Part shown: in pieces, positions 8,234 through 16,292 of the stretch
How positions within the stretch are numbered: the stretch's first letter is position 1
Layout: each line of letters opens with the position of its first letter
Assembly (NCBI GenBank): GCA_020718045.1
Contig: DYDD01000002.1
Coordinates: 25,775 to 60,197, forward strand
Direction of reading: 5' to 3'
Length of the DNA stretch: 34,423 bases
Source of the DNA: Fibrobacter sp.
GTDB taxonomy: Bacteria; Krumholzibacteriota; Krumholzibacteriia; LZORAL124-64-63
The notes under the pieces: generated by a model
Told to the model about the DNA's origin: nothing
Seen by the model: only the letters and a program-made list of their open reading frames with translations
The model's database searches: none
Made by a program: the position numbers and the translations under genes

Positions 8234-9549
8234 GCCCCCCCTCCCGACGCCGCACCGCCCGCCGCCACCGCGCCGTCCCCACCCATCTTCGCCATCCCCC
8301 GCCACACCACCGCGCCGTACGCCAGCGTCACCCAGGCCGACCCGGCCAGCACCGTCCAGGCCGCGCCCGCCATGCCGTGCGCCGGGATCAGCCAGCGGCC
8401 CATCGCCACCAGCAGGCCGGCGTTCAGGGCATGGATCACGAGCTGGGAGCGGAACGCCTGCATGGCGGTGGCCGGCGCGCCGAGCAGGCTGCCGAGGTTC
8501 ATGATGCCGCCGCCGGCCATGATCAGCACGAAGAGATCGCCGCGCACCGCGTACTCGGCCCCGTAGACCAGGGTGAGCAGGGGGCCGCCCCACCAGCGGG
8601 CGACCGCCACGCCGGCCAGACCGAGCACCACACCCACGGCCATGAGCTTCCCAACCGTGTCGCGGAAGGCCCGCGCGTCCCCGTCGGCGTGGTTGCGGGC
8701 CAGCCGCGCGATGCTGGACTGGGACAGGGCCATCACCACCGTGTTGGAGACGAGCACCAGGTAGGCCATGGCCGAGAAGATGCCGAGCGCCTCCTCGCCC
8801 TGGGCGCTCTCCAGCATGGTGCGGGGCACCGTGTTGCGCAGCTGGATCAGCAGCATGACCACGCCCAGGGGCAGGGCCGTCCAGATGATCGCCTTGATCG
8901 CGCCGGGCCGCCACCGGGGGCGCAGGCTCCACTGATCGCCATCGCCGCCTTCCTCGCCGCCGTCCTTGCCGCGCGCCAGGGCGCGGCAGCGCGGCAGGTC
9001 GAAGACCAGCAGCGGCACGGCCCAGGCCACCGGCCACGCCACCAGCGCCGCGTTCAGGCTCCCGGTCCACCGGTACACGACGGCGAACAGGACGAGCGAG
9101 ACGGCGCCGCGGATCATCAGCGAGCGGGCCATCAGGTCCATGCGCTCGCACTTCTGCTCCAGGCCGTAGAACACGTCGCCCACGCCGTCGACCACGCGCC
9201 CGATCCCGTACAGCACGATCGCCGCGACCTGGGCGCCGCTGTAGCCGGCCAGGCCGACGAGGACCGTCGCGGCCAGACCCAGGGGGGCCAGCAGGAGCTG
9301 GACGCCGAGGTAGTCGCGGAACGGGAAGCGGCCGCCCGCGTCGGAGACGAAGACGGCGCGCAGCTGCAGGTTGGCGAAGACCACCAGCGGCGTGGCGACG
9401 GTCGCGGCCAGCGACAGGCGGCCCACCTCCGCGGCCGAGCCCAGCTTGGTCAGCACCACGAGGATGCCCCACTGGCTGGCGGCGAAGACCGCGTTGCCGA
9501 GGAAGGTCCAGATGAAGTTGCGGCGCAGGGAGGGAGGCGGGGACGTCAT
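8230..9549 (-). CDS. wzx: Wzx-type polysaccharide flippase (MATE/MVF-like superfamily)
   Basis: A 439-residue membrane protein with about twelve to fourteen hydrophobic segments. It starts MTSPPPSLRRNFIWTFLGNAVFAASQWG, the usual Wzx opening in which a short basic stretch precedes the first helix and an asparagine-rich early motif. It would flip undecaprenyl-linked repeat units to the periplasm. Middle segments such as IKAIIWTALPLGVVMLL and NTVPRTMLE are typical of polysaccharide exporters. The true start at 9549 overlaps the dehydratase stop in an ATGA, and its own stop overlaps the copy B start the same way. The ORF track buries it at the C-terminal end of a 1038-codon open frame whose first half is a shadow of the dehydratase gene. 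Confidence 0.88.
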   Translation of the reverse strand: MTSPPPSLRRNFIWTFLGNAVFAASQWGILVVLTKLGSAAEVGRLSLAATVATPLVVFANLQLRAVFVSDAGGRFPFRDYLGVQLLLAPLGLAATVLVGLAGYSGAQVAAIVLYGIGRVVDGVGDVFYGLEQKCERMDLMARSLMIRGAVSLVLFAVVYRWTGSLNAALVAWPVAWAVPLLVFDLPRCRALARGKDGGEEGGDGDQWSLRPRWRPGAIKAIIWTALPLGVVMLLIQLRNTVPRTMLESAQGEEALGIFSAMAYLVLVSNTVVMALSQSSIARLARNHADGDARAFRDTVGKLMAVGVVLGLAGVAVARWWGGPLLTLVYGAEYAVRGDLFVLIMAGGGIMNLGSLLGAPATAMQAFRSQLVIHALNAGLLVAMGRWLIPAHGMAGAAWTVLAGSAWVTLAYGAVVWRGMAKMGGDGAVAAGGAASGGGA

Positions 9550-11504
9550 CGCGCGGTCGGCCCGGACGGGGCGGCGGTCGGGGGCATCTCGGCCGCCTCG
9601 CGCGTCTGGCCCTGGAAGTCCGGCACCAGCCCCAGCAGCTGCTCCCAGCACTCGCGCATGTTGCCCGCGGCGGCGGCGGCGAGCAGCGCGTCCACGCGGG
9701 CGTCGATGTCGTGCACGCCGTTGACGCGGCGGGCCACCCGGATGCCGGGGTTGCTGGTGGGCTGCGGCTTCTCCTCGGGCGTCCACAGCTCCTCGAAGAG
9801 CTTTTCGCCGGGCCGCAGGCCGGTGTAGACGATGGGCACGTCGATCTCGGGCGTCAGGCCCGACAGCTGGATCATCTGCCGCGCCAGGGCGTCGATCTTC
9901 ACCGGCGCGCCCATGTCCAGGATGAAGATCTCGTCGCCGGCGCCCATGCCCGCCGCGTAGAGCACCAGGTGCACGGCCTCGGCGATGGTCATGAAGTAGC
10001 GCTCGATGCGCGGGTCGGTGACGGTCACCGGGCCGCCGTTGCGGATCTGCTCCAGGAACAGCTCCACGACGCTGCCCGCCGATCCCAGCACGTTGCCGAA
10101 GCGGATGGTCGAGAAGTTCGTGCCGTCCGGCCGCCCGGCGCCCTGGGCGTGGATCACGCGCTCGGCGATCTGCTTGGTCGCCCCCATGACGCTGGTGGGG
10201 CGCACGGCCTTGTCGGTGCTGATCATCACGAAGCGCTCGGCGCCGTAGCGCTGCGACAGCCTCGCCATGGTGCGCGTGCCGCCCACGTTGTTGCGGATCG
10301 CCTCCACGGGGTGGAACTGCAGGATGGGCACGTGCTTGTAGGCCGCGGCGTGGAACACGAGCTGCGGCTTCCAGCGCGAGAACAGGGCGTCCATGCGCCC
10401 CTCGTCCTTGACATCGCCCAGGAAGAAGGCCAGCGCGGCGTCGGGCCGTCGTCGCCGCAGCTCCTGCTCGAGGCGGAACAGGCCGTTCTCGTCCTTGTCC
10501 AGGCAGACCAGCTGCCGGACCCCCTGGTCGACGATCTGCCGGCACAGCTCCGAGCCGATGCTGCCGGCCGCCCCGGTCACCAGCACGGTGCGCCCGTCGA
10601 GCAGCCGGCGGATCTCCGGCACGTCCGAGCGCACGACGCGCCGGTTGAGCAGGTCGTCGAGCGAGAAGTCCTGGATGCGCGTGACCGCCTCGCTGCTCTG
10701 CAGGACCTGCCAGATGTCCGGCGTCGTCTTCAGCGGCAGCCCGGTCTCGCGGCACAGCTTCACGATGCGGTAGAGCTGGGCCGTGGTGGCCGCCGGCATC
10801 GCCAGGATGACCGCTTCGGCCCCGGTGCGGCGCGCCACCTCGCCGATGACGTCGATCGGCGTGGCCACGCCCACACCGTGGATGGTGATGCCCTGCTTGA
10901 GCGGGTCGTCGTCGACGATGGCCACCGGCCGGTAGGCGTTCAGCTTGGCCGTGTTCATGGCCTCGAGCACGAGGTTGCAGGCCGTGCCCGCGCCCACGAT
11001 GACCACACGCGTCCGCGGGCCGGCGTCGACCCGCCGCGACAGGTGGTCCAGGATGCGGTACGCGTAGCGGCCGACCGCGGCCAGCGCCATGCACAGCACG
11101 GTGTCGATGATCAGCACCGAGCGGGGGAAGGCCCCCTGGTAGGCCCACAGCAGGATCGCGGCGTCGAACGCCGAGCCGACCAGGATCGCGTTGATCAGCG
11201 GCGGCACGTCCCGCAGCCCGGCGAACCGCCAGGAGACCCGGTGCAGCCCGAAGGCGGTGAACACCACCAGGCGCACCGGCACGGCCACCAGCAGCATCGA
11301 CCGCCACCACTGGGGCCACTTGTCGACCCGCTTCAGCCAGGACCACTCGAAGCGGATGACAAAGGAGAGGCTGACCGACAGGGCGGCGATCGCGCCGAAG
11401 AAGGCGAAGAAGAACAGCAGACGGTGGCGCCGGACCATGAGGCTCAGGGGTCCGGACGTCGGCGGGCGCAGCGCGCCGAGGGTCTTGCGGATGCGTTCGA
11501 CCAT
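9546..11504 (-). CDS. Membrane-anchored nucleotide-sugar 4,6-dehydratase, WbpM/CapD family
   Basis: A 652-residue enzyme of the large WbpM/CapD/FlaA1 family, which makes UDP-4-keto-6-deoxy-HexNAc. The N-terminal part (about residues 25-150) holds four hydrophobic helices. A first Rossmann-like domain with VVIVGAGTACNLVL follows, and the catalytic SDR domain begins at VLVTGAAGSIGSE (about residue 305). The active-site segment STDKAVRPTSVMGATK (about residue 435) has the methionine in place of tyrosine that defines this family. LRPGEKLFEELW near the end is also diagnostic. The ATG at 11504 (MVERIRKTLG) is chosen over the track's 11675, because the extra residues look non-coding and cross into the next gene. 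The 106-base gap upstream, which should hold the operon promoter, shows no convincing -35/-10 pair. Confidence 0.92.
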   Translation of the reverse strand: MVERIRKTLGALRPPTSGPLSLMVRRHRLLFFFAFFGAIAALSVSLSFVIRFEWSWLKRVDKWPQWWRSMLLVAVPVRLVVFTAFGLHRVSWRFAGLRDVPPLINAILVGSAFDAAILLWAYQGAFPRSVLIIDTVLCMALAAVGRYAYRILDHLSRRVDAGPRTRVVIVGAGTACNLVLEAMNTAKLNAYRPVAIVDDDPLKQGITIHGVGVATPIDVIGEVARRTGAEAVILAMPAATTAQLYRIVKLCRETGLPLKTTPDIWQVLQSSEAVTRIQDFSLDDLLNRRVVRSDVPEIRRLLDGRTVLVTGAAGSIGSELCRQIVDQGVRQLVCLDKDENGLFRLEQELRRRRPDAALAFFLGDVKDEGRMDALFSRWKPQLVFHAAAYKHVPILQFHPVEAIRNNVGGTRTMARLSQRYGAERFVMISTDKAVRPTSVMGATKQIAERVIHAQGAGRPDGTNFSTIRFGNVLGSAGSVVELFLEQIRNGGPVTVTDPRIERYFMTIAEAVHLVLYAAGMGAGDEIFILDMGAPVKIDALARQMIQLSGLTPEIDVPIVYTGLRPGEKLFEELWTPEEKPQPTSNPGIRVARRVNGVHDIDARVDALLAAAAAGNMRECWEQLLGLVPDFQGQTREAAEMPPTAAPSGPTAR

Positions 11505-11610
11505 GGGTTGGGACGCGGCCTCCGTACCGCGGGATCGCAGGTCGGAGGATAAGACGCAGGGCCGGGAAAATCCAGCGGGGATAAATCCTTCGGAGAGGCG
11601 GGGGCGCGCC

Positions 11611-12240
11611 CTACCAGCTGCGGACGGGGCCGGTGTCCAGGTGGACGAAGCGCGAGCCGGGGTAGTAGCCGACACCGCCGTTCTTCAGGTCGCGCGCGGC
11701 GCGGCGCAGCTGCGCCAGCTGGACGCCGGGTAGGCTCACGTCGGCGGCGCGGCCGTTGATGTGGTAGCTGTGCTTGGCCACGCCGGCGCCGCGGCGGCGC
11801 ATGGCGGCGTTGGTGGCCGCGGAACGGTACCCGCAGACCACGTGGAAGGGCTCATCCGAACCGAGCGCCGACGCCGCGTCGTGCAGCAGGTCCAGCAGCT
11901 GGGGATCGATGGGCTTGATTTCGTCGTTGCGGTGGTCCCGCAGCAGGCGGTCGATGGCCGCCGTCGCGTCGGGCACCAGGAGGCCCTTCTCCCGGTAGGC
12001 GCAGGACAGCCGCTCGCCGGTGTTGACGTTGAGCAGCGAGATCAGGTGCGCGTCCGGCGCGCCGGGGATCCCGGTCACGGAAGGCTTGATCGCCGGCACG
12101 AGCGCCGGCGCGCCCAGGATCCCGCTGCCGCTCACCGAAGCGGCCAGGGGCAGGGGCGCGAGGCAGGCCAGGGCTACGCCTCCGAAGAGGCGCAGGAAGC
12201 GCCGCCGGTCGACGGCGTCGTTGTCGTTCAAGCTAGCCAA
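11611..12240 (-). CDS. Tat-exported DUF882 / MepK-like murein peptidase
   Basis: A 209-residue protein with a twin-arginine signal (DRRRFLRLFGG, residues 11-21) followed by a hydrophobic stretch, so it is exported folded. The C-terminal domain matches DUF882, the family of E. coli MepK (YcbK), a zinc-dependent L,D-endopeptidase of peptidoglycan. The likely metal ligands are visible: His160 and Asp167 in HSYHINGRAAD, and His200 in FVHLD. CGYRSAATNAAMRRRG is the other family signature. The start is a TTG at 12240 with AAGGGA about eight bases upstream; a second TTG three codons later is possible. It sits upstream of the polysaccharide operon in the same orientation but is separated by 106 bases. 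Its role is probably cell-wall remodelling; a regulatory link to the operon is not shown. Confidence 0.87.
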   Translation of the reverse strand: MASLNDNDAVDRRRFLRLFGGVALACLAPLPLAASVSGSGILGAPALVPAIKPSVTGIPGAPDAHLISLLNVNTGERLSCAYREKGLLVPDATAAIDRLLRDHRNDEIKPIDPQLLDLLHDAASALGSDEPFHVVCGYRSAATNAAMRRRGAGVAKHSYHINGRAADVSLPGVQLAQLRRAARDLKNGGVGYYPGSRFVHLDTGPVRSW

Positions 12241-12301
12241 ACAGGATGTCCCTTCACGATGCTGAGATCCTTGAGGACGCTACGACCGGCGGCTACCTGA
12301 C

Positions 12302-12374
12302 TCTTCCTGGAGGAAGACGGGCAACGCAGAAAATGGGGCACCGGTTCCCGAAACGGGAATCCTCTTTTTTGCCC
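12302..12374 (+). other. Nested hairpins with a T-tract in the DUF882/cytochrome divergent region
   Basis: Three pairings lie in order. TCTTCCT/AGGAAGA (12302-12317) forms a perfect stem with a GG turn. GGGCAA (12319-12324) can pair with TTGCCC (12369-12374). Inside that, GGTTCCCG-AAA-CGGGAATC (12343-12361) forms an eight-base-pair stem followed by CTCTTTTTTG. Read on the plus strand, the inner hairpin plus T-run resembles an intrinsic terminator, yet no plus-strand gene precedes it. A TTGACA at 12415-12420 could serve the cytochrome gene but has only a weak -10. The 253-base gap holds nothing else I can name. Confidence 0.4.
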
Positions 12375-12493
12375 TATGGTTAGATCGGCGGCCATCCGGC
12401 GCTCCCCCAGTCGCTTGACAGCGGCCCCTCCCCCTGCGATTGATGAGGCGATACGCCCCATCAGCCCGTCGTCAGCCTTCCCGGGAGTTCCCG

Positions 12494-14353
12494 ATGGCGT
12501 CCCCTCGCCAGCGCCGAAGCCTCAACATCATGCCGCTGTTGATGTTGCTGGTGGTGGTCCTGGCGGGCGCCGCCGGCTGGCGCTGGCACGCCTGGTCGCG
12601 GACGATCAACCTCATGCTGCCGGAGGACTCCCGGCCCGCCCGCATGACCTTCCCCGCCCAGGAACTCGACCGCGACGCCTTCGAGCTGGTCGCCAAGAGC
12701 CTGAATCTCGAATTCCGACGCAATTTCGATCACGTGGACCGCTTCCGCGAGGCCGGCCTCCGCTCCTACCGCGGTCCGGAGACCTGCCTGGTCTGCCACC
12801 GCGAGATCGAGTTCGAGAACACCTACGGTTTGCCACGCCGCGAGGACCTCATGAGGAACCTCACCGGCTCGGTCCACTACCGCTTCTTCAGCACGGACCA
12901 CAAGAACGTGCGCGGCTTCAACGGGCGCTCGGCCGACGGCCTGCCGATGGGCATGCTCGACCGTCCCTGCCCCAAGCCGGGCTCCTTCGCAATGACCGCC
13001 TGGGCCGAGTGGGTCGTCAACACGCGGGGCGACACGCTCAGCGAAGGCTGCGGACAGTGCCACATCGGCGGCCAGGCGCAGGCCCCCCTCGGCGAGATCA
13101 TGCCCTACTACAAGACGCTGCCCGAGGAGCGCGACGCCATCGACTGCCTGATCTGCCACGCCGCGGCCTACGACATGGACCGCAAGCAGGTGGTCCGCGA
13201 CGCCAACGGCCGCCTGCGCTGGGACCAGGACCGCAGCCTGCGCGCCGCGCTCTCGGTCGAGACGCCGTCGTCCCGGTCCTGCCTGCGCTGCCACCAGCAC
13301 AACCTGGGCGGCGATGTCTACGTCGACGCGAAGGACCCGTCCTTCATGCCCTCGCGGCGCGCGTGCGGCGACCGCTACCCCCGCGTGATGCACCCCGGCT
13401 CCAAGCGCGGCACCCCGTACTCGCCGTCCTGGGACGTGCACGCCGCCGCCGGCCTGGCCTGCCTCGACTGCCACCCCACCGAGGGTCACCGCATCGCCAA
13501 GGGCACACACACCACCACGATGATGGCCAACGACCTGCCGGACGTCGAGGTGTCCTGCGAGCGCTGCCACACCGACGCGCCCCACGAGGCCGAGTCGCGC
13601 ACCGCCCGCGTCCTGAACGAGCACGGGGCGTGGGTCGCCTGCGTCACCTGCCACATCCCCAGCCTCCACCCCGACAACGTCACGCGGCGCGACTTCTCGC
13701 GCACCGCCCTGGAGCCGGAGCAGGGCCTCCACCTCGCCCGCGACGACCAGAAGCTGACCGACCCGGGCGAGGGCCTCGCCTACGTCTGGTGGAACGGCGA
13801 CGCCACCTTCCTCGGCAACCCGATCGGCGAGAACCCCGAGGGCACGTGGCGCTTCTACACGGCGCCTCACCGCTGGCCGGAGTGGGAGCAGTACGATTAC
13901 GAGGGCTGGTACGAGCGCGTGATGCGCCCGGCGGCGGCCGCGGGCCGGCCGAGCAAGCTGTACGTGATGAAGCGCTTCAACGGGCGCCAGCACATCGACC
14001 TGCAGAACGCCGGCCCCTTCGGCGGCATGTTCGTGCCCTACAACCTGCCCCTGTACTACCGCGACGGCGATCCCGACGCCGCCGCCCGCGCCGAGATGGA
14101 CAAGCCCATGATGCGGATGATGTACGGCCGCCTGTTCCAGTACTACCTGATGAACCGCTTCATCGGCTACCTGGACGTCCCGGGCTGGAACATCCAGGCC
14201 TACGGGGACGTCCGCGCCGGGCGCCGGGTCGAGCCCCGCTGGCTGCCCGAGGACGCTATGCTCGAGGTCAGCCACGCCGTCCGCCTCAAGGGCGCCTTGA
14301 GCTGCCGCGATTGCCACAACCATGACGGTGGTATGGCTTCGTTCCTGCCTTGA
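12494..14353 (+). CDS. Octaheme c-type cytochrome, membrane-anchored
   Basis: A 619-residue protein with eight CXXCH heme-attachment motifs in order: CLVCH (about residue 98), CGQCH, CLICH, CLRCH, CLDCH, CERCH, CVTCH and CRDCH near the C-terminus. A single hydrophobic helix at residues 12-29 follows a basic start and should anchor it to the membrane with the hemes on the outer side. The ATG at 12494 has GGGAG six bases upstream; the track's 12440 start adds 18 unlikely residues. Segments such as GSVHYRFF, EGCGQCHIG and AIDCLICHA recall multiheme proteins related to octaheme tetrathionate/nitrite/hydroxylamine enzymes, but I cannot assign a substrate. It could equally be a pure electron carrier. 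It stands alone, with no quinol dehydrogenase partner beside it. Confidence 0.85.
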   Translation: MASPRQRRSLNIMPLLMLLVVVLAGAAGWRWHAWSRTINLMLPEDSRPARMTFPAQELDRDAFELVAKSLNLEFRRNFDHVDRFREAGLRSYRGPETCLVCHREIEFENTYGLPRREDLMRNLTGSVHYRFFSTDHKNVRGFNGRSADGLPMGMLDRPCPKPGSFAMTAWAEWVVNTRGDTLSEGCGQCHIGGQAQAPLGEIMPYYKTLPEERDAIDCLICHAAAYDMDRKQVVRDANGRLRWDQDRSLRAALSVETPSSRSCLRCHQHNLGGDVYVDAKDPSFMPSRRACGDRYPRVMHPGSKRGTPYSPSWDVHAAAGLACLDCHPTEGHRIAKGTHTTTMMANDLPDVEVSCERCHTDAPHEAESRTARVLNEHGAWVACVTCHIPSLHPDNVTRRDFSRTALEPEQGLHLARDDQKLTDPGEGLAYVWWNGDATFLGNPIGENPEGTWRFYTAPHRWPEWEQYDYEGWYERVMRPAAAAGRPSKLYVMKRFNGRQHIDLQNAGPFGGMFVPYNLPLYYRDGDPDAAARAEMDKPMMRMMYGRLFQYYLMNRFIGYLDVPGWNIQAYGDVRAGRRVEPRWLPEDAMLEVSHAVRLKGALSCRDCHNHDGGMASFLP

Positions 14354-14436
14354 ACTCGCGATACTTACTGCCTATGTGTATGAATGTGGATATTATTACG
14401 TAGATTCTGCAATCACAGCCCTCCCGTGACATAATT

Positions 14437-14466
14437 CGGACATTTTTAATCCTATTGTGCTAACAT
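14437..14466 (+). promoter_or_regulatory. Extended -10 promoter upstream of the repeat-protein gene
   Basis: CGGACA (14437-14442) and TAACAT (14461-14466) are 18 bases apart, and TGC directly before TAACAT gives an extended -10 (TGCTAACAT). It lies in an unusually AT-rich patch after the cytochrome gene. The 12-base TTGTGCTAACAT is repeated exactly in front of the metallophosphatase gene at the same -35 distance. The ATG follows about 80 bases downstream. No terminator hairpin for the cytochrome gene was seen in this gap. Confidence 0.5.
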
Positions 14467-14546
14467 GGATACTTCCGGCGGCGGGGGCCTCTACCCCGAC
14501 GTCTTCGACCCGCACCCGACCGGCCCCACCGCGGAGGCTCGACCAC

Positions 14547-16268
14547 ATGGCACCCACGATCCACAGCATCCGGAACCTCGCCGCCGCCTGCGTCCTGTTC
14601 GCGGCCATCGGCGGCATCCCCGCCGGACGAGCCGACCCGGCCGACACGGGCTGGTCGCCGGACTTCGGCGCCCCGGGGCTCACCGGCGACACCGCCGGCG
14701 GCTGGAGCGCCGTCAGGTCCGTCGTCGACTGGAACGGCACGTTGGTCGTGGGCGGGAACCTCACGCACGCCGGCGGCGCGCCGGTGCGCAACATCGTCGC
14801 CTGGAACGGGTCGGAGTTCGCCACGCTGGGCGACGGGCTCGACGGCACCGTCACCTCGCTGGCCGTCGTCGGCACGACCCTGTACGCGGCCGGCGAGTTC
14901 ACGGCCTCGGGCGCCACGCCCCTGCCCAACGTCGCGCGCTGGACTGGCTCGGCCTGGGTGGCGGTCGGCTCTGGTCCGCCCGACGACGCCACCGATCTGG
15001 TGCTGGTCGCGGACGGCTCGACGCTCCTGCTGCTCGGCGGGTTCACCTCCGTCGACTCTCCGGCGGTAGCGGCCAAGTGCATCGCCGCCTGGGACGGCGC
15101 GGCCTGGGGCGACGTGGGCGGCTTCGCCGGCGCGGAGTTCGGGCGCCTGCGCGCCGCGGCGCGCGTCGGCGCGACCCTCTACGTAGGCGGCTACTTCGAC
15201 GACGAGAACGCCTGGAACTACCTGAACGCCTGGGACGGGGCGGCCTGGACCTACGACGTCGCCGATCTCGACGGCGAGGTCCAGCTGCTCGCTGCAGTCG
15301 GAAGCGACCTCTACGTCTACGGCTACTTCTCGTCCGCCGACGCGGGCAGCATCACCGTCCTGAACCTCGCCCGCTGGGACGGTTCGGCGATCCACCCCTT
15401 GACCGACGACGTCTCCGACGTCCTCGGCATGGGCGAGGACGACGGCCAGCTCTTCGTGGTTGGCGCCTTCTACAACCACCCGGGCCCGGCCAGCTCCCAC
15501 TGGGACGGCTCCGGCTGGAACGCGGGGCCGGACCGCATCTGGGGCCAGTTCGGCGCGAACCTGACCTCGTTCGCGCGCCTCGGCGGCGACCTGTTCCTGG
15601 CCGGCAACCTCCAGGGCTTCTACGACTATGCCGACGGCGGCGTGATCAAGGGCGGCAAGAGCATCCTGGCCTGGGACGGCGTGAGGTTCCGCGCGATGGG
15701 CCCGGGCTTCGGCGTCGCGGATGAAGGCTACGTCTACGGCCTGAAGGAGTACGGTGGGCGGCTCGTCGCCACGGGGAATTTCAAGATGATCGGCGAGCTC
15801 GGGGGCGCCCAGGGGATCGCCGCCTGGGACGGCACCCAGTGGAGCCGTTTCGGGACCGGGCTGAATGATCCGCTCGGCAACCCTTCCGGCGACCAGCTCG
15901 CGACCTGGAACGGGAAGCTGGTGGTCTCGGGCTACTTCACGGGCGCCGGCGCCGTCGCCTCCCGCAACATCATCGCCTGGAACGGCGCGGGCTGGGAGGG
16001 CTTCAACGGCGGCTTCGTCGGGCAGGGCGCCCGCATCGTCGATGTCGGCGGGCAGCTCGTCGCGGGCGGTCTGCTCCAGAACGAGGTCGGCTCCGGCGCG
16101 CCGCTCGGCCACGTGGCCCTGTGGACCGGCGCCCAGTGGCAGACCGTCGGCACGATTGCTCCGTCCGCCGGCGCCTCGGCCCTCCGCCTCGAGGTCTGGA
16201 ACGGCAACGTCGTCTGCGCCGGGCCGTTCTCCAGTATCGACGGCGTCCCCGCCCAGAACGTCGCGTAG
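14547..16268 (+). CDS. Secreted WDG-repeat protein, N-terminal part ending at an in-frame amber codon
   Basis: The ATG at 14547 has GGAGG nine bases upstream and begins a signal peptide (a hydrophobic run ending GRADPAD). The mature part is a string of roughly 45-60-residue repeats, each with a W(D/N)G turn and a LYAAGEFT- or LVVGGNLT-like strand, as in a beta-propeller-type fold. The frame is stopped by TAG at 16266-16268, after 573 codons, exactly at the residue before the invariant Trp of a repeat (NVA-stop-WDGANW). The frame then continues without shift for 253 more codons, so this is one 827-codon gene with a nonsense codon. As it stands the product would lack the C-terminal sorting domain and probably could not be exported to the surface. 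Function is unknown. A matched promoter lies upstream. Confidence 0.75.
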   Translation: MAPTIHSIRNLAAACVLFAAIGGIPAGRADPADTGWSPDFGAPGLTGDTAGGWSAVRSVVDWNGTLVVGGNLTHAGGAPVRNIVAWNGSEFATLGDGLDGTVTSLAVVGTTLYAAGEFTASGATPLPNVARWTGSAWVAVGSGPPDDATDLVLVADGSTLLLLGGFTSVDSPAVAAKCIAAWDGAAWGDVGGFAGAEFGRLRAAARVGATLYVGGYFDDENAWNYLNAWDGAAWTYDVADLDGEVQLLAAVGSDLYVYGYFSSADAGSITVLNLARWDGSAIHPLTDDVSDVLGMGEDDGQLFVVGAFYNHPGPASSHWDGSGWNAGPDRIWGQFGANLTSFARLGGDLFLAGNLQGFYDYADGGVIKGGKSILAWDGVRFRAMGPGFGVADEGYVYGLKEYGGRLVATGNFKMIGELGGAQGIAAWDGTQWSRFGTGLNDPLGNPSGDQLATWNGKLVVSGYFTGAGAVASRNIIAWNGAGWEGFNGGFVGQGARIVDVGGQLVAGGLLQNEVGSGAPLGHVALWTGAQWQTVGTIAPSAGASALRLEVWNGNVVCAGPFSSIDGVPAQNVA

Positions 16269-16292
16269 TGGGACGGCGCGAACTGGAGCCCG

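Noticed and set aside
12302-12374. Cyclic-di-GMP (GEMM) riboswitch upstream of the multiheme cytochrome
   Set aside because: GEMM elements often precede cytochrome genes, and GGGCAA is suggestive. But the GACGCAAAGCC core and the GGTAGCCGGGTT side are not found in order on either strand.
16266-16268. TAG read as an amino acid (recoding, for example pyrrolysine)
   Set aside because: At least four other genes in the window end with TAG, and no recoding element or suppressor tRNA is visible. A mutation or sequencing error is simpler.
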